A DNA stretch of 64,000 bases, taken from the NCBI GenBank assembly GCA_030248215.1, contig JASANG010001784.1, positions 209,525 through 273,524 of the forward strand. The letters run 5' to 3'. The stretch is from Enoplolaimus lenunculus (Eukaryota; Nematoda; Enoplea; Enoplida; Thoracostomopsidae). Below the pieces are notes generated by a model. The model did no database searches and was not told the origin of the DNA. It worked only from the letters and a program-made list of their open reading frames with translations. Shown piece after piece: positions 62,054 to 64,000 of this stretch (its first letter is position 1; each line of letters starts with the position of its first letter). Both the position numbers and the translations under genes were made by a program.

Positions 62054-63211
62054 CATTAGGGTGCAATCAGATATCCGGTTCCAAATCGATATCCGACTCC
62101 GGCTTCGGTATTTTAATTTGCCGGATATTTTTTAAAAATTTCAAACAATTGAAACCATGTTTTGTATATATTTATGCGAATAACCGTGGAACTGATTGAC
62201 TTACTTTTACATATTTTTTTCTGTCATAGAGAAAATGTAAATGTTTACAGGTAAATATGTTCGATCACAATTTCTATAGGGTTACAGTAACGCAGGAAAA
62301 CCGGATATAGAAGACGAGTGTTATTCTAGGGGCGTAATAGAATATATCTCCGCATATTTTTATTATTTCAAAGGCTAAGCAGCCTAAACTTCAGCGTAAA
62401 AATGGGTCTATGACTATGCCTAAACCTAAGCAAATATAATAGCCTTAATCCGAGCCATGGATGGGCGGAGACTGACCATGAAAGTTTCGGTCTCGGTCAA
62501 CTTTTGGTCATCACGGAAAAAAATAAAAGTTTTAAAATAAATTATTTTTAATGCATTTTTTGTAGTTCTTTTTGTATTTTTCATAGTTTTTGGGTGTGTT
62601 TTCAGAATATCTGCTAATAATTATTCCGTAACTATGAAAATTCATAGATTCATAGCGAAATTTTATTCATCAAGCGTTTGCTTGCTTCAACAAAATTAAT
62701 TTCTGCTTTTTACAGGTCTACTAGCATTTGCTGAATCCTGAATCCTTAACTTCTAGGGTCGGTTCCAAACCAACCAGACTCAAGAAGCTGAGATCTGCCA
62801 AATTCCGAGACTTGCCGAGACTGAGACTGTGACTCCCAACCCTGATTTTAGCCACTGTGTTTTCTAGTGCCTACGGAAAACTGGACGCCCTTAAAAGTAA
62901 CGTGGGCCAAAAGAATATTGCAACTGAACGCAACGCTACACCAACATAGAATAGTATAATTGGATGGTTGTTAAGGTATTAAAAATGCATCGGCGTGAGA
63001 TATTAAACTTTGCCACATAAACACTTTGGATACCGTAAGTCGCGGACTGAAGAAATTTAATCTACGTTCTGATATTTGAATGCAGTGTAGTAACAGATTT
63101 GAATTCATTATCCGGTTCCGGCTGCGGCTTTATCTGCGGCCGGATATATAATTATCCGGACGGCTCCAACTTCGGCTCCGTCAGTTTTTGGTATACGGTC
63201 ACGCCCTGATA
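62054..63211. mobile_element. F12 element interrupted by an F1 MITE
   Basis: Left TTAGGGTGCAATCAGATATC then CCGGTTCC; right TCCGGACGGCTCC to GGTCACGCCCTGAT. The two CCGG-rich halves lie about 900 bases apart. Confidence 0.55.
62313..62908 (-). mobile_element. F1 MITE, subfamily C, nested in F12 and itself interrupted
   Basis: Left GACGAGTGTTATTCTAGGGG with GCGTAATAG, worn CCTAAG units to about 62455. The right end GGAAAACTGGACGCCCTTAA then AGTAACGTGGGCC is at 62870-62908. The 400 bases between do not belong to F1. Confidence 0.6.
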
Positions 63212-63235
63212 TGTAAGACAATTATGCATCGTTGA

Positions 63236-63531
63236 CAATAAAAATTTCGTCTTGCCACCGAAAACATTATAAGGTAGGGTTAACACGTGTCACTTTTCAA
63301 AAATGTCATGCGTTATCCCTACCCTAACGGGAAAATTGCGTAAACCCTACGCTAGCACATATCACAGCCGTATACTAATACGTGTCACAGAGCATCTTGT
63401 AACACGCGTTACGGTAGGGTTAACGCAATTTTTGCGTTATGTTAGGGCTAACGCATGCGAATTTTGAAAATTGACACTTGTTAACCCTAACATATAATGT
63501 TTTCGGTGGCAAAATGAAATTTTTTATTTGT
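63236..63531. mobile_element. Palindromic MITE, about 295 bp
   Basis: Long inverted arms: AATAAAAATTTC and GCCACCGAAAACATTATA against TATAATGTTTTCGGTGGC and GAAATTTTTTATT. Inner TAGGGTTAACxCxTGTCA is also inverse. The two halves pair over most of their length. Confidence 0.8.
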
Positions 63532-63596
63532 GAATGATGTATTAAAGTAAGCATACCAAGTTGCAAAAATTGGTTATCGAATGCTGCTATTTCTGA

Positions 63597-63756
63597 GGCC
63601 CATGTCATTTTGAAAGTGAACCAGTTTTTCGCTGGATTATAGTAGACTAAGCAAGCTTTGAGTTATAGACTTATCCTTATGCTAACGCTTAGGTTTAGGC
63701 TTAGGCTTATTAATATCCTTGTACTACACAATTACACCCTTCAAAGTAACTTTGCG
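63597..63756 (+). mobile_element. F1 MITE, subfamily C, worn
   Basis: GGCCCATGTCATTTTGAAAG ... CACCCTTCAAAGTAACTTTG, with TTAGGC units. Confidence 0.65.
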
Positions 63757-63798
63757 ACAATTTTCCGAACAGTTTATCTAACCTTTGTTTCAGAAAAA

Positions 63799-64000
63799 GT
63801 CCATGAAAATATTATTAGCGGAACGTTTTTCTGCCGGGAACTGCCATAGATCAAGCTAAACCTTTAGATATATTTTTTATTAAGCTAAAGCTTAGTCTCA
63901 GGTATATGCGCATTCTTACGCTTAGGCTTCGCCTTAGACTAAAGCTTAGGCTAATAGGACTACGCTTATATTACTGTTATTACGCTATTCTATACAGTGG
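63799..64000 (+). mobile_element. F1 MITE, subfamily A/B, reaches the window end
   Basis: CCATGAAAATATTATTAGCG then GAACGTTTTTCTGC, worn TTAGGC units and TATTCTATACAGTGG at the edge. Confidence 0.6.

Overview
This is a nuclear window from an invertebrate animal. It is AT-rich, its genes have introns with GT-AG borders, and it is crowded with small non-autonomous DNA transposons (MITEs). The main gene is an ADAMTS-like matrix protein of the punctin/MADD-4 type. The second clear gene is an FMRFamide-receptor-like GPCR. Many repeats carry cores built from TTAGGC, which is the nematode telomere hexamer. Together these point to a protostome, perhaps a nematode or another ecdysozoan, but the sequence does not settle the phylum.

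Region 1 (1-17 kb, plus strand): twelve phase-consistent exons (162-16917) encode the C-terminal 752 residues of a secreted ADAMTS-like protein: three TSP1 repeats, one Ig domain, a basic Pro/Asn-rich linker, three more TSP1 repeats and a PLAC domain. The N-terminus lies before the window. Exon 11 also reads through its donor into a 215-residue Asn/Ser/Gly-rich tail, so there may be a second C-terminus without PLAC. Intron 5 is almost filled by a 2-kb foldback element. Intron 6 holds a 770-bp MITE with internal arrays.

Region 2 (17-24 kb): repeats only; no supported gene.

Region 3 (24.3-27.4 kb, minus strand): a single-exon 1033-residue class A peptide GPCR with a very long Gln-rich third intracellular loop and a 430-residue tail.

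Region 4 (27.5-45 kb): intergenic, with dense and often nested MITEs of about a dozen families and a 62-bp tandem repeat carrying CRE palindromes.

Region 5 (45-58.5 kb, plus strand): several short exon-like ORFs with matching splice phases suggest one or two unrecognised small genes. The best model is 52950-58422, three phase-0 exons giving 105 residues. The region also holds a tRNA-like sequence, a 285-base tract without a single G, and more MITEs.

Region 6 (58.5-64 kb): repeats only, including a nested CCGG-rich element and a nearly perfect palindromic MITE.

The most notable feature is the GGCC-ended MITE family (F1). It has more than 25 full or partial copies here, 8-bp target-site duplications visible at many copies, and a core of TTAGGC hexamers. 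Family labels F1-F13 are mine and hold only within this window. No CRISPR, virus-like or retroelement coding sequence was recognised.
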